From positions 186,001-250,000 of the forward strand of contig NZ_JBHUDG010000002.1 of the NCBI RefSeq assembly GCF_042678145.1: a DNA stretch of 64,000 nt, in the 5' to 3' direction. The notes under the pieces were generated by a model. That model made no database searches. It saw only the letters and a program-made list of their open reading frames with translations, and was not told the DNA's origin. Below are positions 24,134-33,227 of the stretch, piece after piece (the stretch's first letter is position 1; the number at the start of each line of letters is the position of its first letter). The position numbers and the translations under genes were made by a program. Source of the DNA: Pseudopedobacter beijingensis (lineage in GTDB: Bacteria; Bacteroidota; Bacteroidia; Sphingobacteriales; Sphingobacteriaceae).

Positions 24134-25274
24134 TCCTTATCTTACTTATAGACACTCCCATAAAAGGCTTTTCGATAACATAATGTAATAGCCAGGCTAC
24201 TAAAATAGACAATGAGGTTCCGGCAATTACATATCCGAAATGAGAAGGCAACTTTCCATCTCTTTTCATTAAATAACCGCTTATAAATACCAGTATGGGA
24301 GAATGTATAATATATAGGGTATAAGAACATGCTCCTAACCATTGTATTTTATTAAATGCTTTTGTTTCCACATTTTTCTCATGCAGGCAGAAAAAAAGAG
24401 ACAATATACCCATCCAGCCAGTGCCCCATAAGAAATTCCAATAAATATCGGGAATACCGGTTTTAGATTTAATTATTATGGCTATCGGAATAAATACGAT
24501 TAGAGGAACGAGATAGGAAAACTTTATTTTAATTCTTCCGGTATAAATATCTGCTAAAATTACACCGAACCACCATATAACCATATAGGCGAATATCTCC
24601 TGTAATATTTTTAGCGGCCATAGTTTTGGAAAAAAACTCGTTATAAAGAGCAAGATGATGCTTGTGAAAGCCAAACTATTGTTTTTTCTGACAATGAGAA
24701 AAAACAATGGATAGAGCATATAAAACCACCATTCAAATTTTAAAGACCATAAAGCAAAATCACTGCCCCAACTCTCTACATAGCTATTCATCAAAAACGC
24801 AAGATTTCCCAGCAGGGTAATCCAACTAAAATTATCTTTTACAATTCTGAAAGGAGCAACTCCTTCATAAATAGAGAAACCTAAATGTTTTCCGTATGAA
24901 TCCAATAAAAATGTGAATACTAATGCAAAAACTAATGGAGGATATATCCTGCTGAATCGTCTTATGAAGTATGGCCAGAAATCGAAATTAATAACTCCTT
25001 TATTTAGGTTACGGGCATAGCGTAAATGGATTACGAATCCGGATAATAAAAAGAAAAACAAAACCATTTCATGTCCATAGATAAATATAGACAGAAAATA
25101 GACAGTTATCTTACCAATGAGGCTATATTCTTCGGGATGTTTAAGATAACCCTCGCTATAACCTTCCCATAAAAACCAACGGGCATGATGGATGACTACG
25201 TATAATGCGGCCAATCCCCGAAGACCCTCTAAGAAAAGTAGCTTTTTAATTGTAGTAGTATTAACTTTTTCCAA
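24123..25274 (-). CDS. Acyltransferase 3 family membrane protein (OafA/YrhL-like)
   Basis: 383-residue integral membrane O-acyltransferase with about ten hydrophobic segments. Seen: LLFLEGLRGLAALYVVIHHARW (the RGLAA and HH pattern near the N-terminus; the histidine is the proposed catalytic residue), the YFIRRFSRIYPPLVFAL block, and WSLKFEWWFYMLYPLFF. The family moves acetyl or other acyl groups from cytoplasmic donors to sugars at the membrane. It overlaps neighbours on both sides (14 and 11 bases), so it is translated with the glycosyltransferases; probably O-acylates the repeat unit. A second paralogue is at 27128-28162. Confidence 0.9.
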   Translation of the reverse strand: MEKVNTTTIKKLLFLEGLRGLAALYVVIHHARWFLWEGYSEGYLKHPEEYSLIGKITVYFLSIFIYGHEMVLFFFLLSGFVIHLRYARNLNKGVINFDFWPYFIRRFSRIYPPLVFALVFTFLLDSYGKHLGFSIYEGVAPFRIVKDNFSWITLLGNLAFLMNSYVESWGSDFALWSLKFEWWFYMLYPLFFLIVRKNNSLAFTSIILLFITSFFPKLWPLKILQEIFAYMVIWWFGVILADIYTGRIKIKFSYLVPLIVFIPIAIIIKSKTGIPDIYWNFLWGTGWMGILSLFFCLHEKNVETKAFNKIQWLGACSYTLYIIHSPILVFISGYLMKRDGKLPSHFGYVIAGTSLSILVAWLLHYVIEKPFMGVSISKIRNGK

Positions 25275-26229
25275 GCTTGAGTTTTAATAATTTAGTGAGT
25301 TTCCAACCTAAAATATTGACGAGCATTTTAGTGTAGCCTCCTGACGGGAAAGGAAAATCTGCCCCCCCTAAGATAGCTGTTTTTTTATGAGCTTTTTTTA
25401 ATAAGGATTCAGAATCTGGATAACACTCATAGATGAAATTTTGAAGCATATTGGCACAAGCCTTTTTTACTTCGTGTTGAGGATATTTGCTGATTGCCAA
25501 CTCTATTCCTTTCATTAAAGCGTTGAAGTTCGATAGCTGATATTCATATCCTTTTTTCTGGGTTGATAATCCGCCAATTCCTGTTCTATACTTAAATACT
25601 GAGTTACCATTGTATATGATAGTTTTTGCATAGTAAAACAAGGTTGAAAAAAACTGAAAATCATCATTGAGGCTCAGACCTTCATCCCACAATCCGCTTT
25701 TAAGGGTTAATTCTCTGGATGCCATTACCCTGCCGGGAGGAGTTGTGTGCCTTACATTAGTCCAATATCCAATAATCCATTCATAGAAACTTAAATCCTT
25801 TTCGATAATGTAAGGATCCGTTTTACAATTATCCGGATGATCCGAAAATCTTCCCCATGATGAAACTACAACGTCTTCTTTATGATAATGAAGTGCAGCT
25901 AACTGGCTTTCTATAAAATTTTCTTCTATGATATCATCAGCATCAAAAAAAACAATAAATTCTCCTTTGCTTAAAGTGAATGCCTGATTTCTTGCTGCGG
26001 CAGCTCCTTTCTTCTGGGCTGTTTCAAATTGCAAAAAAGGGTACTTTTGGGAATAATTTTGCAGTATGTTGAGGCTATTGTCTGTGGAATGGTCATCTAT
26101 AACAATAATTTCCAGATTTCTATAACTCTGTTTTCCGATACAATCAAGCGTGTCTTTAATATATTGTTCTGCATTATAGCAGGGTATGCAGATTGAAACT
26201 AAAGGTAAATTCAATGAATTTTTTTCCAT
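25261..26229 (-). CDS. Family 2 glycosyltransferase
   Basis: 322-residue GT-A enzyme. Seen: PLVSICIPCYNAEQYIKDTL, the nucleotide-binding EIIVIDDHSTDNSLNIL, KKGAAAARNQAFTLSKGEFI and FFDADD (DxD) near residue 98. The second half contains GLWDEGLSLNDDFQFFSTL, where the ED-like acidic pair provides the catalytic base region. Overlaps both neighbours (14 and 19 bases). Confidence 0.9.
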   Translation of the reverse strand: MEKNSLNLPLVSICIPCYNAEQYIKDTLDCIGKQSYRNLEIIVIDDHSTDNSLNILQNYSQKYPFLQFETAQKKGAAAARNQAFTLSKGEFIVFFDADDIIEENFIESQLAALHYHKEDVVVSSWGRFSDHPDNCKTDPYIIEKDLSFYEWIIGYWTNVRHTTPPGRVMASRELTLKSGLWDEGLSLNDDFQFFSTLFYYAKTIIYNGNSVFKYRTGIGGLSTQKKGYEYQLSNFNALMKGIELAISKYPQHEVKKACANMLQNFIYECYPDSESLLKKAHKKTAILGGADFPFPSGGYTKMLVNILGWKLTKLLKLKLGKS

Positions 26230-27131
26230 GCTGTTTTAAAGTAACCCTCTTTAGATAAATCTACATAATGGTGTAATATACCTTCTGTATTTTTGATTTG
26301 TTCTGGAGAAGGGTTTACAATATAGTCTTTCTTGTTCAGTATCTCGCTATGTTGCCCGGCAATTAACATAGCTGTTAATGCTTGCTCTAAATAATAAGAA
26401 GTCCCTTCTTTTTGTTCTAAAGTGCTTCCCCATTTTTCCAGGATTTCCCAATTGATAATTTTACTGGAAAAACCTATTGCCCCAACATTCATTAATTCAG
26501 GAACCTGATGCCCGCAAAGTTGAAACATTAATTCTCTGGAGTATCCATAAGATTCTTCACAATCTAGCATATAGATGGAGTTGTTAGGTTTTTTAAGCCA
26601 TTCAATGATTTCTTCAGGCTCTTTCCAAAACAACATGTCAGAGTCTAACACAATTTTATAAGGATTATCTTGTAGGGTATGTATATCTGTTAGTTTCTTA
26701 ATGTGTGGATATACTTTCCTTTTATGATGTAGAAAAGGGAATTTTTTAACAGGTAAAATTTTTTGTAAGTTTTGGGCTATTTCTTCTTTTAAAACCAGTT
26801 TAGCGTGTGGCATTTTAATCTGCAAATGAACTATATCTTTATCGTCAAAAGAACCATCATCTACCAAGATAAACTGAAATATTTCTTTACTATGTTTTAC
26901 CAGAGAGTATGCACAAAACAAAGTTTGATAAATGAATTTCTTTCCGGTGAGGAAGTAAACAGGTAAGCCATTAGAGAATGACGGAATTTTGGGCAAGTCA
27001 TAGCTTGCTTTCATCATCATTTTCTGGCCTCTTATTATACGTCGATAATTGAGGAGACCGCCCAATCGCTGCATTTTTTTCCAGTTCGATTTGGGATATC
27101 GGTAAAGTTTGTTTATGATTTTTTGTATCAA
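26211..27131 (-). CDS. Putative GT-A (GT8-like) glycosyltransferase
   Basis: 306-residue protein. Seen: FLTGKKFIYQTLFCAYSLVK, a GT8-like first strand, FQFILVDDGSFDDKDIVHL, and YKIVLDSDMLFWKEPEEI with a DSD metal motif, followed by LMNVGAIGFSSKIINWE where a galactosyltransferase-like NxGxxxxS block would be. I take it as a nucleotide-diphosphosugar transferase, though it is more divergent than its neighbours. It overlaps the adjacent GT2 by 19 bases and the acyltransferase by 4. Confidence 0.7.
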   Translation of the reverse strand: MIQKIINKLYRYPKSNWKKMQRLGGLLNYRRIIRGQKMMMKASYDLPKIPSFSNGLPVYFLTGKKFIYQTLFCAYSLVKHSKEIFQFILVDDGSFDDKDIVHLQIKMPHAKLVLKEEIAQNLQKILPVKKFPFLHHKRKVYPHIKKLTDIHTLQDNPYKIVLDSDMLFWKEPEEIIEWLKKPNNSIYMLDCEESYGYSRELMFQLCGHQVPELMNVGAIGFSSKIINWEILEKWGSTLEQKEGTSYYLEQALTAMLIAGQHSEILNKKDYIVNPSPEQIKNTEGILHHYVDLSKEGYFKTAWKKIH

Positions 27132-28162
27132 GAGATGGTTATTTGAGTCTTTAAGTTAGACTTGGAAAATCTTTTTCCCATTTTCATGGAGGGTAGTTCA
27201 ATATACCTGAAAAAGAAATAGGATATTATACAACAAAGAGAATAGTTAAGTAAGTCATATAAAATATTCCATCCTATGTTTTCTTGGATAAATGGTGTTT
27301 TCAATTTACCAAATAGATAAATACCTATTGGAACATGTAACAGGTATACTGCATAAGAATAATCTCCTAAACGCGTAAATATGTTTTGGGAAATAGAAAT
27401 ATACGGACTCACAACGATGAGCACAAAAGTAAAGATGGATACATAAGCATATTCCAGCTGCCCTTTTAGTGCAAAATTTGTAACCAGTCCATAGATACTT
27501 AAAACAGCTAGTGCAAAGAAATAAGAAAGACGTTCTTTCCCTTTTAAAAAGTGAAAAGCATAAACCGCTAGACCAAGACTAAAGGTGGGCCAATGGTTAA
27601 AGAAAAAGAAAAAACCTGAATCTGATATGGGAATGAATATTGAGATCAAGGTAAACATACTAAGAGCTAACATCCAAAAACGGTATGGAAGTAAAAGTAC
27701 GATCCCTATAACCATGTAGAAAAACCACTCATAAGTTAAAGACCAATACACCCAGTTAATAGTCTCAATCTTGCTGAAAGGCTTTGTGAGTAAGCTAATA
27801 TTAGCTAGTATTTCCTGTAAATTAGTGGGTATAAAATTAACCGAATTATAGCCGGTAATTATTTTTTGTAAAACAGCAGCTAATAGTACAATAATCAAGC
27901 TTGCCCAATAAGGAGGGAATATTCTAAAAAAACGTTTTAAAATAAACTCTTTGGAATTACTGGTTTTAAAGGCCGACATCATGATACAGTAACCACTTAT
28001 AACAAAAAAAATAGGGACACCTAACCAACCTAATTTTACGATATTTCTATACCAGTTATCTATATGGGGTATTGGTTCGTTCAAATGAAAAACTACCACG
28101 ATAAAAGCGGCGAAAGCTCTTAATATATCTAAGGTATAATTTCTGGATGTTTGATTAATCAT
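27128..28162 (-). CDS. Acyltransferase 3 family membrane protein (second paralogue)
   Basis: 344-residue multipass O-acyltransferase. Seen: YTLDILRAFAAFIVVVFHLN (R-A-F-A-A and the conserved His), WLGVPIFFVISGYCIMM, FILKRFFRIFPPYWASL, and INWVYWSLTYEWFFYMV. Start and stop overlap neighbours by 4 bases each (ATGA type), so translation is tightly coupled. Two enzymes of this family in one locus suggest two distinct acylated positions, or acyl groups of different kinds, on the polymer (inference). Confidence 0.9.
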   Translation of the reverse strand: MINQTSRNYTLDILRAFAAFIVVVFHLNEPIPHIDNWYRNIVKLGWLGVPIFFVISGYCIMMSAFKTSNSKEFILKRFFRIFPPYWASLIIVLLAAVLQKIITGYNSVNFIPTNLQEILANISLLTKPFSKIETINWVYWSLTYEWFFYMVIGIVLLLPYRFWMLALSMFTLISIFIPISDSGFFFFFNHWPTFSLGLAVYAFHFLKGKERLSYFFALAVLSIYGLVTNFALKGQLEYAYVSIFTFVLIVVSPYISISQNIFTRLGDYSYAVYLLHVPIGIYLFGKLKTPFIQENIGWNILYDLLNYSLCCIISYFFFRYIELPSMKMGKRFSKSNLKTQITIS

Positions 28163-29091
28163 ATTTCTGACTGCCCTTTGAATTTTCCCAAAGCAGCTTG
28201 ATATTGAATGGATTTTTCTTCAGATTGCCAAGGTCTATGGGTAATAAAAGCCTTTAAGGCTCTTAAAGGCAAACTGAATTTACTGATTTTTTTCCACGGG
28301 TTTATACTGTGTATTTCTAATACTTTTACCCAAGAACGATTACTTTCGTAGGCCATTTTTTTTAGATAGGTTAGGCTGTATCTGTTTTGGGGAATTAGAT
28401 GGGTTACCATCAATGACGGTACATATGCAATTTCATAACCTTTTTTTACAAGGGTTAATATAATGTCATTGTCTTCTCCAGAGGTTAAGGCTTTACCTTT
28501 TCTGCCTAAAGCCATTCGTTTGGCATCGTTTTGTGCTTCTTCCAGATATTTCATAAATGCAGATTTTAAGATTACCATTCCTGTCCCAATGGGAGCCTTA
28601 ATTGGATAATTCTTTATTTTAAAAGATTTAGTTCTATAATCCGATATATAAGGCTCATCTCCATATTCCTGACAGCCGAGATTTATACCACATTGGAAAA
28701 ACCATTTAGGTGGTTGCGATTCAAATTGTGGAATAGATTTTCCTCCAAAGCAGCCAACTTGAGGGTATTGTTGGTGAAACTTTAATGCTTCTTTCAGATA
28801 GTTTGGATTCAGTATATTATCATCGTCTACAAAAATAATTAAATCTGATGTAGAATGTTGAACACCAAAAATCCGGGCATGGGACAATCCTAATTTTTGT
28901 TCTAAAATTATTGTAGCATTTGGATGCCAGGACAAATTAAGCCACGAGCTAATGTTTGGTATACTCGAGTTGTCCACTAAAATTAATTCCCAATTATTAA
29001 CTCCCCAAGTTTGAATCTTCAATGAATCGACAACTTTTGTAAGAATATCCTTCTTAGGATTGTGTGAACAAATGATAACCGATAGTTTCAC
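28159..29091 (-). CDS. Family 2 glycosyltransferase
   Basis: 310-residue GT-A enzyme. Seen: KLSVIICSHNPKKDILTKVV, WELILVDNSSIPNIS, the EQKLGLSHARIFGVQHS block, and FVDDDNIL (DDD as DxD motif) near residue 93. Then PIGTGMVILKSAF and the EDND acidic motif (SGEDNDIILTLVKKGYEIAY) as catalytic base region. Overlaps the upstream and downstream genes by 4 bases each. Confidence 0.9.
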   Translation of the reverse strand: MKLSVIICSHNPKKDILTKVVDSLKIQTWGVNNWELILVDNSSIPNISSWLNLSWHPNATIILEQKLGLSHARIFGVQHSTSDLIIFVDDDNILNPNYLKEALKFHQQYPQVGCFGGKSIPQFESQPPKWFFQCGINLGCQEYGDEPYISDYRTKSFKIKNYPIKAPIGTGMVILKSAFMKYLEEAQNDAKRMALGRKGKALTSGEDNDIILTLVKKGYEIAYVPSLMVTHLIPQNRYSLTYLKKMAYESNRSWVKVLEIHSINPWKKISKFSLPLRALKAFITHRPWQSEEKSIQYQAALGKFKGQSEI

Positions 29092-30374
29092 TTTGAAAAT
29101 TTGTTTAAAATCAATTGAAATATTTCCCTTATACTTAGCTTTCTTTTAAATATCTCTTTTGTGGAGACAGCTTGTAGGGAATTGTCTATAAACTGAATTT
29201 CGTGATTTTTGCTTACGGGCTGATTGATGAGATTTTTATAAACAGAAATTCTATCAGTTATCAATTGACCATTATTGAGTAAATTTTTTATAGAAATATG
29301 AGCATTCTTAGCTATGTCAGAAAGTTGATGATCTGTTTTTTTTAAATAACTATTAAATGCGTCCATTAAAGAATTTAAATCGTTGTTCTTATAAACAAAT
29401 CCATTAATATCATTTTGAACTAATTCACTTGCGCCGGCTCCGGTTGATACAATTACAACTTTTTCTTTCCACATTGCTTCGGTAATTACAAAATTAAATG
29501 TGTCCCAAGTGGAAGGAATCAATACAAAATCTGCATTTTCAATAGCTTTTTGTGTTTCTTCATAAGAAAGCCTGCCTTTAAAATTAATATGATTATCAAT
29601 TATGTCAGGATACTGTTTCTTCAAATGGGAAAGCATAGATTTTGAGTGATCTTTATAGTAATTGTCTCCGCCAATCCAATCTACTTTGGGCGCGCTGGGA
29701 TATTTTTTGTAAAACTCGCATAAGAACACAGCTCCTTTCCATAATTGCAACCGTCCTACTACTACACCTCTGCATTTTTCTGTTTTTTTATCTGTTGCAT
29801 CAATATTAGGATAATTAAGATAAGGCAAATGAAGAAAAGATTTTTTTGATAAAAGCTTATTCCAATAGTCAATGTTCAATTTGCTTAAGCCGATGATATA
29901 GTCAGCTTCATTGATCAGGTATCTTTCTATACCTAGTAAAAGAATATTTTCTATATGATCTGAATCACGATGTTCATGAAGTTCTAACTGTCCAGAACTT
30001 CCTGCCAATCGAATAACTACAGGAACAATCTTATTAGTCAAAAAGCTATAGAATAAGAGATTGTAGTCTGTTATTTCAATAATATCCGAATTTAGTTTTT
30101 CGGCTTTTTTATAACAGGCATAACTTAAAGCGCATTTATGCCTTATATTAGGAAATATGTCTAATCCTATATATTTTCTCCATCCTTCCTGATAGTCGTT
30201 TTCTGTTATTTGTAAGATATTTCCTGGAAAATCATGATTTGAAATATCAGATTTATAATCTCCTAAAACAATATTTACTGAATTTCCGGTATCTACTATT
30301 GGAGTAATAAGGTTTTTATAATAAGTAGCAATACCTCCGCCCGTAATTTCCGGTAGAATATAGGTGATTTTCAA
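29088..30374 (-). CDS. Family 4 glycosyltransferase
   Basis: 428-residue GT-B enzyme. Seen: KITYILPEITGGGIATYYKN (the GGxAxxxxN loop of GT4), RGVVVGRLQLWKGAVFLCEF at the donor-domain start, and STWDTFNFVITEAMWKEKVV, a variant of the E-x7-E motif with Trp-Asp before Phe. The final 40 residues are basic. An 88-base gap, larger than others in this run, separates it from the upstream GT2. Confidence 0.87.
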   Translation of the reverse strand: MKITYILPEITGGGIATYYKNLITPIVDTGNSVNIVLGDYKSDISNHDFPGNILQITENDYQEGWRKYIGLDIFPNIRHKCALSYACYKKAEKLNSDIIEITDYNLLFYSFLTNKIVPVVIRLAGSSGQLELHEHRDSDHIENILLLGIERYLINEADYIIGLSKLNIDYWNKLLSKKSFLHLPYLNYPNIDATDKKTEKCRGVVVGRLQLWKGAVFLCEFYKKYPSAPKVDWIGGDNYYKDHSKSMLSHLKKQYPDIIDNHINFKGRLSYEETQKAIENADFVLIPSTWDTFNFVITEAMWKEKVVIVSTGAGASELVQNDINGFVYKNNDLNSLMDAFNSYLKKTDHQLSDIAKNAHISIKNLLNNGQLITDRISVYKNLINQPVSKNHEIQFIDNSLQAVSTKEIFKRKLSIREIFQLILNKFSK

Positions 30375-30462
30375 TGGGTTTTATTATTTATTAAGTAGAC
30401 TTTGATTCCCTGTGGGGTAATAAGTGTAATCTATTTGGAAATGAAATTTATTATAAGCTGTG

Positions 30463-31368
30463 TTACCTGTTTTTATTCGATAGATAACTTGCCTTTGCTT
30501 TTGGATAGATTTTGTGAAGAAGCCGATAGTAGTTTATAAAATCTTTAATACCATAACTGATATTTCCCTTAATAATTGACTTTATTGATTGGCGTAGTTT
30601 TTTTATTAATTCGGAACGATAAATTTTATCAATGTCCTTATTCAGAATATTTGTGAGTTTTAGTTTTATTTTTAACTCACTATCGCCTTCCCATGTGTTT
30701 TTTTCTCTTTCTTCTCTATCGTGGTAAACAAGCGTATCTGTTATTAACCCTATCTTATAATTATGGTATTCGAGACGGTGACAATAGTTGTTGTCTTCTC
30801 CGTAATGATCGAAAATTTCATCAAAAAAACCTATTTTTTCAATGCAATGCCTGTCAATTAACCAGCATGCAGCGTTCATATACGTTAAGTCGTATATTTT
30901 ATCTGTATTTTTTTTAGATACCAGATCAGAGAAAACAGATCTTCCTATGGGATGATTGACGATGTTTTTATAGAATAATTTATCTATAAGCCGACCTTCT
31001 CCATTCATCTGTAAAGGGCTTAGAATTCCATAACCTTTATTCTTTTTAAGCGTTGCTGCTAATTGATGTATTGTATGAGGAAGGACAAATGCATCTTGAT
31101 TCAGTAGAAACGCAAAATCATAATATTCATCTATACATTTTCTTAGACCTATATTGTTAGCTTTCCCAAAGCCTAAATTTTCTTTACTCTCTACTAAGGA
31201 AACTTGAGGGAAATTTTCTTTGATGAAATTTACAGTATGATCGGTAGAATTATTGTCAACTACTAAAATATTTGTATTTATGTTTGAGCTTATTACCGAA
31301 CTTAAACACTTATATATCCAGTTATTTTTAGTGGCATTATAAGTTACAATAATTGTTAATATTTTCAA
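30463..31368 (-). CDS. Family 2 glycosyltransferase (rhamnosyltransferase-like)
   Basis: 301-residue GT-A enzyme. Seen: KILTIIVTYNATKNNWIYKC, ILVVDNNSTDHTVNFI, ESKENLGFGKANNIGLRKC (the NLGFGxANNxG pattern typical of WbbL-type rhamnosyltransferases), FLLNQDA (NxD variant of DxD), and CWLIDRHCIEKIGFFDEIF followed by HYGEDNNYCHRLEY (ED motif). Start overlaps the upstream kinase-like gene by 4 bases. Assignment to rhamnose transfer is only a family resemblance. Confidence 0.88.
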   Translation of the reverse strand: MKILTIIVTYNATKNNWIYKCLSSVISSNINTNILVVDNNSTDHTVNFIKENFPQVSLVESKENLGFGKANNIGLRKCIDEYYDFAFLLNQDAFVLPHTIHQLAATLKKNKGYGILSPLQMNGEGRLIDKLFYKNIVNHPIGRSVFSDLVSKKNTDKIYDLTYMNAACWLIDRHCIEKIGFFDEIFDHYGEDNNYCHRLEYHNYKIGLITDTLVYHDREEREKNTWEGDSELKIKLKLTNILNKDIDKIYRSELIKKLRQSIKSIIKGNISYGIKDFINYYRLLHKIYPKAKASYLSNKNR

Positions 31369-33227
31369 TTTAATTTTTTTATCAGTTTATTATAAAATAA
31401 TTTACATCGCTTTGATGTTATTATAAAATAATCTTTCAGTGTAAACTGTAAGGTCTGCATCTTATTGAGATCATACAGTTTTTGTAAATCTGAATGGTTA
31501 AGATAGTCTTTTTGGTCTGCTTTTGAAAGAAAATCGGAAACCCTTTTAAATGCTGTTATCCTAAAGAAAAGTTTACCTGCTATCCTGCTATAAAAATACC
31601 AGTCATTAAAATTGTTGATTGATTTTCTGTAGTTTTGAGCAAGCGCATTAGGGGTTATATTTTCTCCTGTATCTGATGATGAACTAGTTGCCCAACCAAA
31701 GTCAATTAAATAGATATTGAAATCTGCATCTATTAATAAATTATTAGGGGTAAAATCCCGGTGAATAATATTGTGCAGGGTTAATATGGAAAGAATGTCT
31801 AATATTTGAGAATGAATTTTCTGAATATTTTTTGCAGTCCAAAAAGAGCTATCAGTAATTATTTTCTTTATTAATTTCTCTCCATGGATATAGGATATTT
31901 TTATTGAATGTATTTCGTTTTTGTTGCTATATTCATAGATTTTAGGGAAATATTTATAGTCTTTTAATAAACTTAGATATTCAAATTCATTTTTAATAAT
32001 ATACGGGCTACCTTTTTTTAATATGGTTCTTTCATCATATCTGAAAACTTCACTGAAATAAACTTTTTTTCCATATCTGACGATATTTCTGGATATCAAC
32101 TTATACGGTTCTTCTCTGTAATTTTTTTCTATAATTTTTTTGAAATGTACAGTTTCGTCTAGGGGTATTGTATATTCATAACCTTGTTTCACCATAAAAT
32201 GGTGCAGAATATTCTCATTTTCTGTTTGGTCATTTCCATATTTCAGAGATGCATTTTCTGCGATTTTTTTTAATCTGATTTTATAGTCTTCCTTTACAGT
32301 ATGTTTTTGGACATACGCATGATATAGTAAACTATAAAAATGATTAATTTCATTAGGAGTTTTGATGCAGTTATTAAAAAATATACTGGTGTTTAGTATT
32401 TCATTTTGCCAGTTTACATCATAGTAACCATCTCCTAAATATCTGAAATCGAAAGGAATGTCTTCTTTGTCAATTTTAATAGTATAATGTACCCTGTAAT
32501 TTTTATCAGGGAAGACAGGTTTGGCATTAGTAAGATAAACAATATAATTCAGGTTCTCAACTAATAAGTCTATATCGCCATGTCCCTCTAATGTATATTC
32601 ATTAGGGAGACATTCAAAGTTTCTTAATACGCAGTATTGAATGGTATTATTCAGCAAATAGAATAAATCTTCTATTTGATTGAACCCGTTGAAACCTAAA
32701 CAATTTTGCTTGATTTTGATAATATTTTGGTCATTCCCCTGATGTTCTTTATAAAAATCATCCTTGTTTTTATGGAAAATCAGCGTTAAATCTTTATTGC
32801 TTTCAAAAATATTGTTGGAACAATGTATCTTATGGCCTCCTCCTGTTAACTCTCTAAGGTTAGTTTTGAGGTCAAAGATATTTGTGTTAACTATTTGTTC
32901 CCCATTTGATGTTAAGCGATAGTCGTAATGAGGAGTATGATCTTCTATGACGAAAACATAAAATTTGCCGTTACCGCAGTGTGCAATTTTATTTTTTAAA
33001 ATTTTTAAATAATCATCGCTGCTTTTTTCTTTTTGAGAGTGTGCATAAAATTGAACTAAGTTGCCTAAGAAATCTTTATTGTCCCAAGAATTACAGAAAA
33101 TCCTTTTAATCGTGAAGTTATCAGATATTTGCTTTTTTATATCATCTAAGAGAGTGGTAGCATTATGCCAGGTAATAAGAAGGTGGGTTTCTGTAAGATT
33201 AGATAATGTCATAATATCGCCATTCAT
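31365..33227 (-). CDS. Three-part protein with nucleotidyltransferase-like and kinase-like regions
   Basis: 620 residues; no single known family covers it. Seen: an N-terminal region (1-190) with the unusual segment LRELTGGGHKIHCSNNIFES (125-144); a middle part (195-330) with GHGDIDLLV (215-223), the GxxDxDLxV pattern of nucleotidyltransferases, plus a conserved CVLRNFECLP; and a C-terminal protein-kinase/APH-like part (about 360-590) with IIHRDFTPNNLLID (catalytic HRD 489-491, Asn496) and YLIDFGWA (DFG 509-511). It follows the Wzt-type ATPase (29-base overlap). Such fusions in O-antigen ABC loci can phosphorylate and cap chains (WbdD has a kinase). A chain-terminating or sugar-phosphorylating role is my inference. 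Confidence 0.6.
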   Translation of the reverse strand: MNGDIMTLSNLTETHLLITWHNATTLLDDIKKQISDNFTIKRIFCNSWDNKDFLGNLVQFYAHSQKEKSSDDYLKILKNKIAHCGNGKFYVFVIEDHTPHYDYRLTSNGEQIVNTNIFDLKTNLRELTGGGHKIHCSNNIFESNKDLTLIFHKNKDDFYKEHQGNDQNIIKIKQNCLGFNGFNQIEDLFYLLNNTIQYCVLRNFECLPNEYTLEGHGDIDLLVENLNYIVYLTNAKPVFPDKNYRVHYTIKIDKEDIPFDFRYLGDGYYDVNWQNEILNTSIFFNNCIKTPNEINHFYSLLYHAYVQKHTVKEDYKIRLKKIAENASLKYGNDQTENENILHHFMVKQGYEYTIPLDETVHFKKIIEKNYREEPYKLISRNIVRYGKKVYFSEVFRYDERTILKKGSPYIIKNEFEYLSLLKDYKYFPKIYEYSNKNEIHSIKISYIHGEKLIKKIITDSSFWTAKNIQKIHSQILDILSILTLHNIIHRDFTPNNLLIDADFNIYLIDFGWATSSSSDTGENITPNALAQNYRKSINNFNDWYFYSRIAGKLFFRITAFKRVSDFLSKADQKDYLNHSDLQKLYDLNKMQTLQFTLKDYFIITSKRCKLFYNKLIKKLN

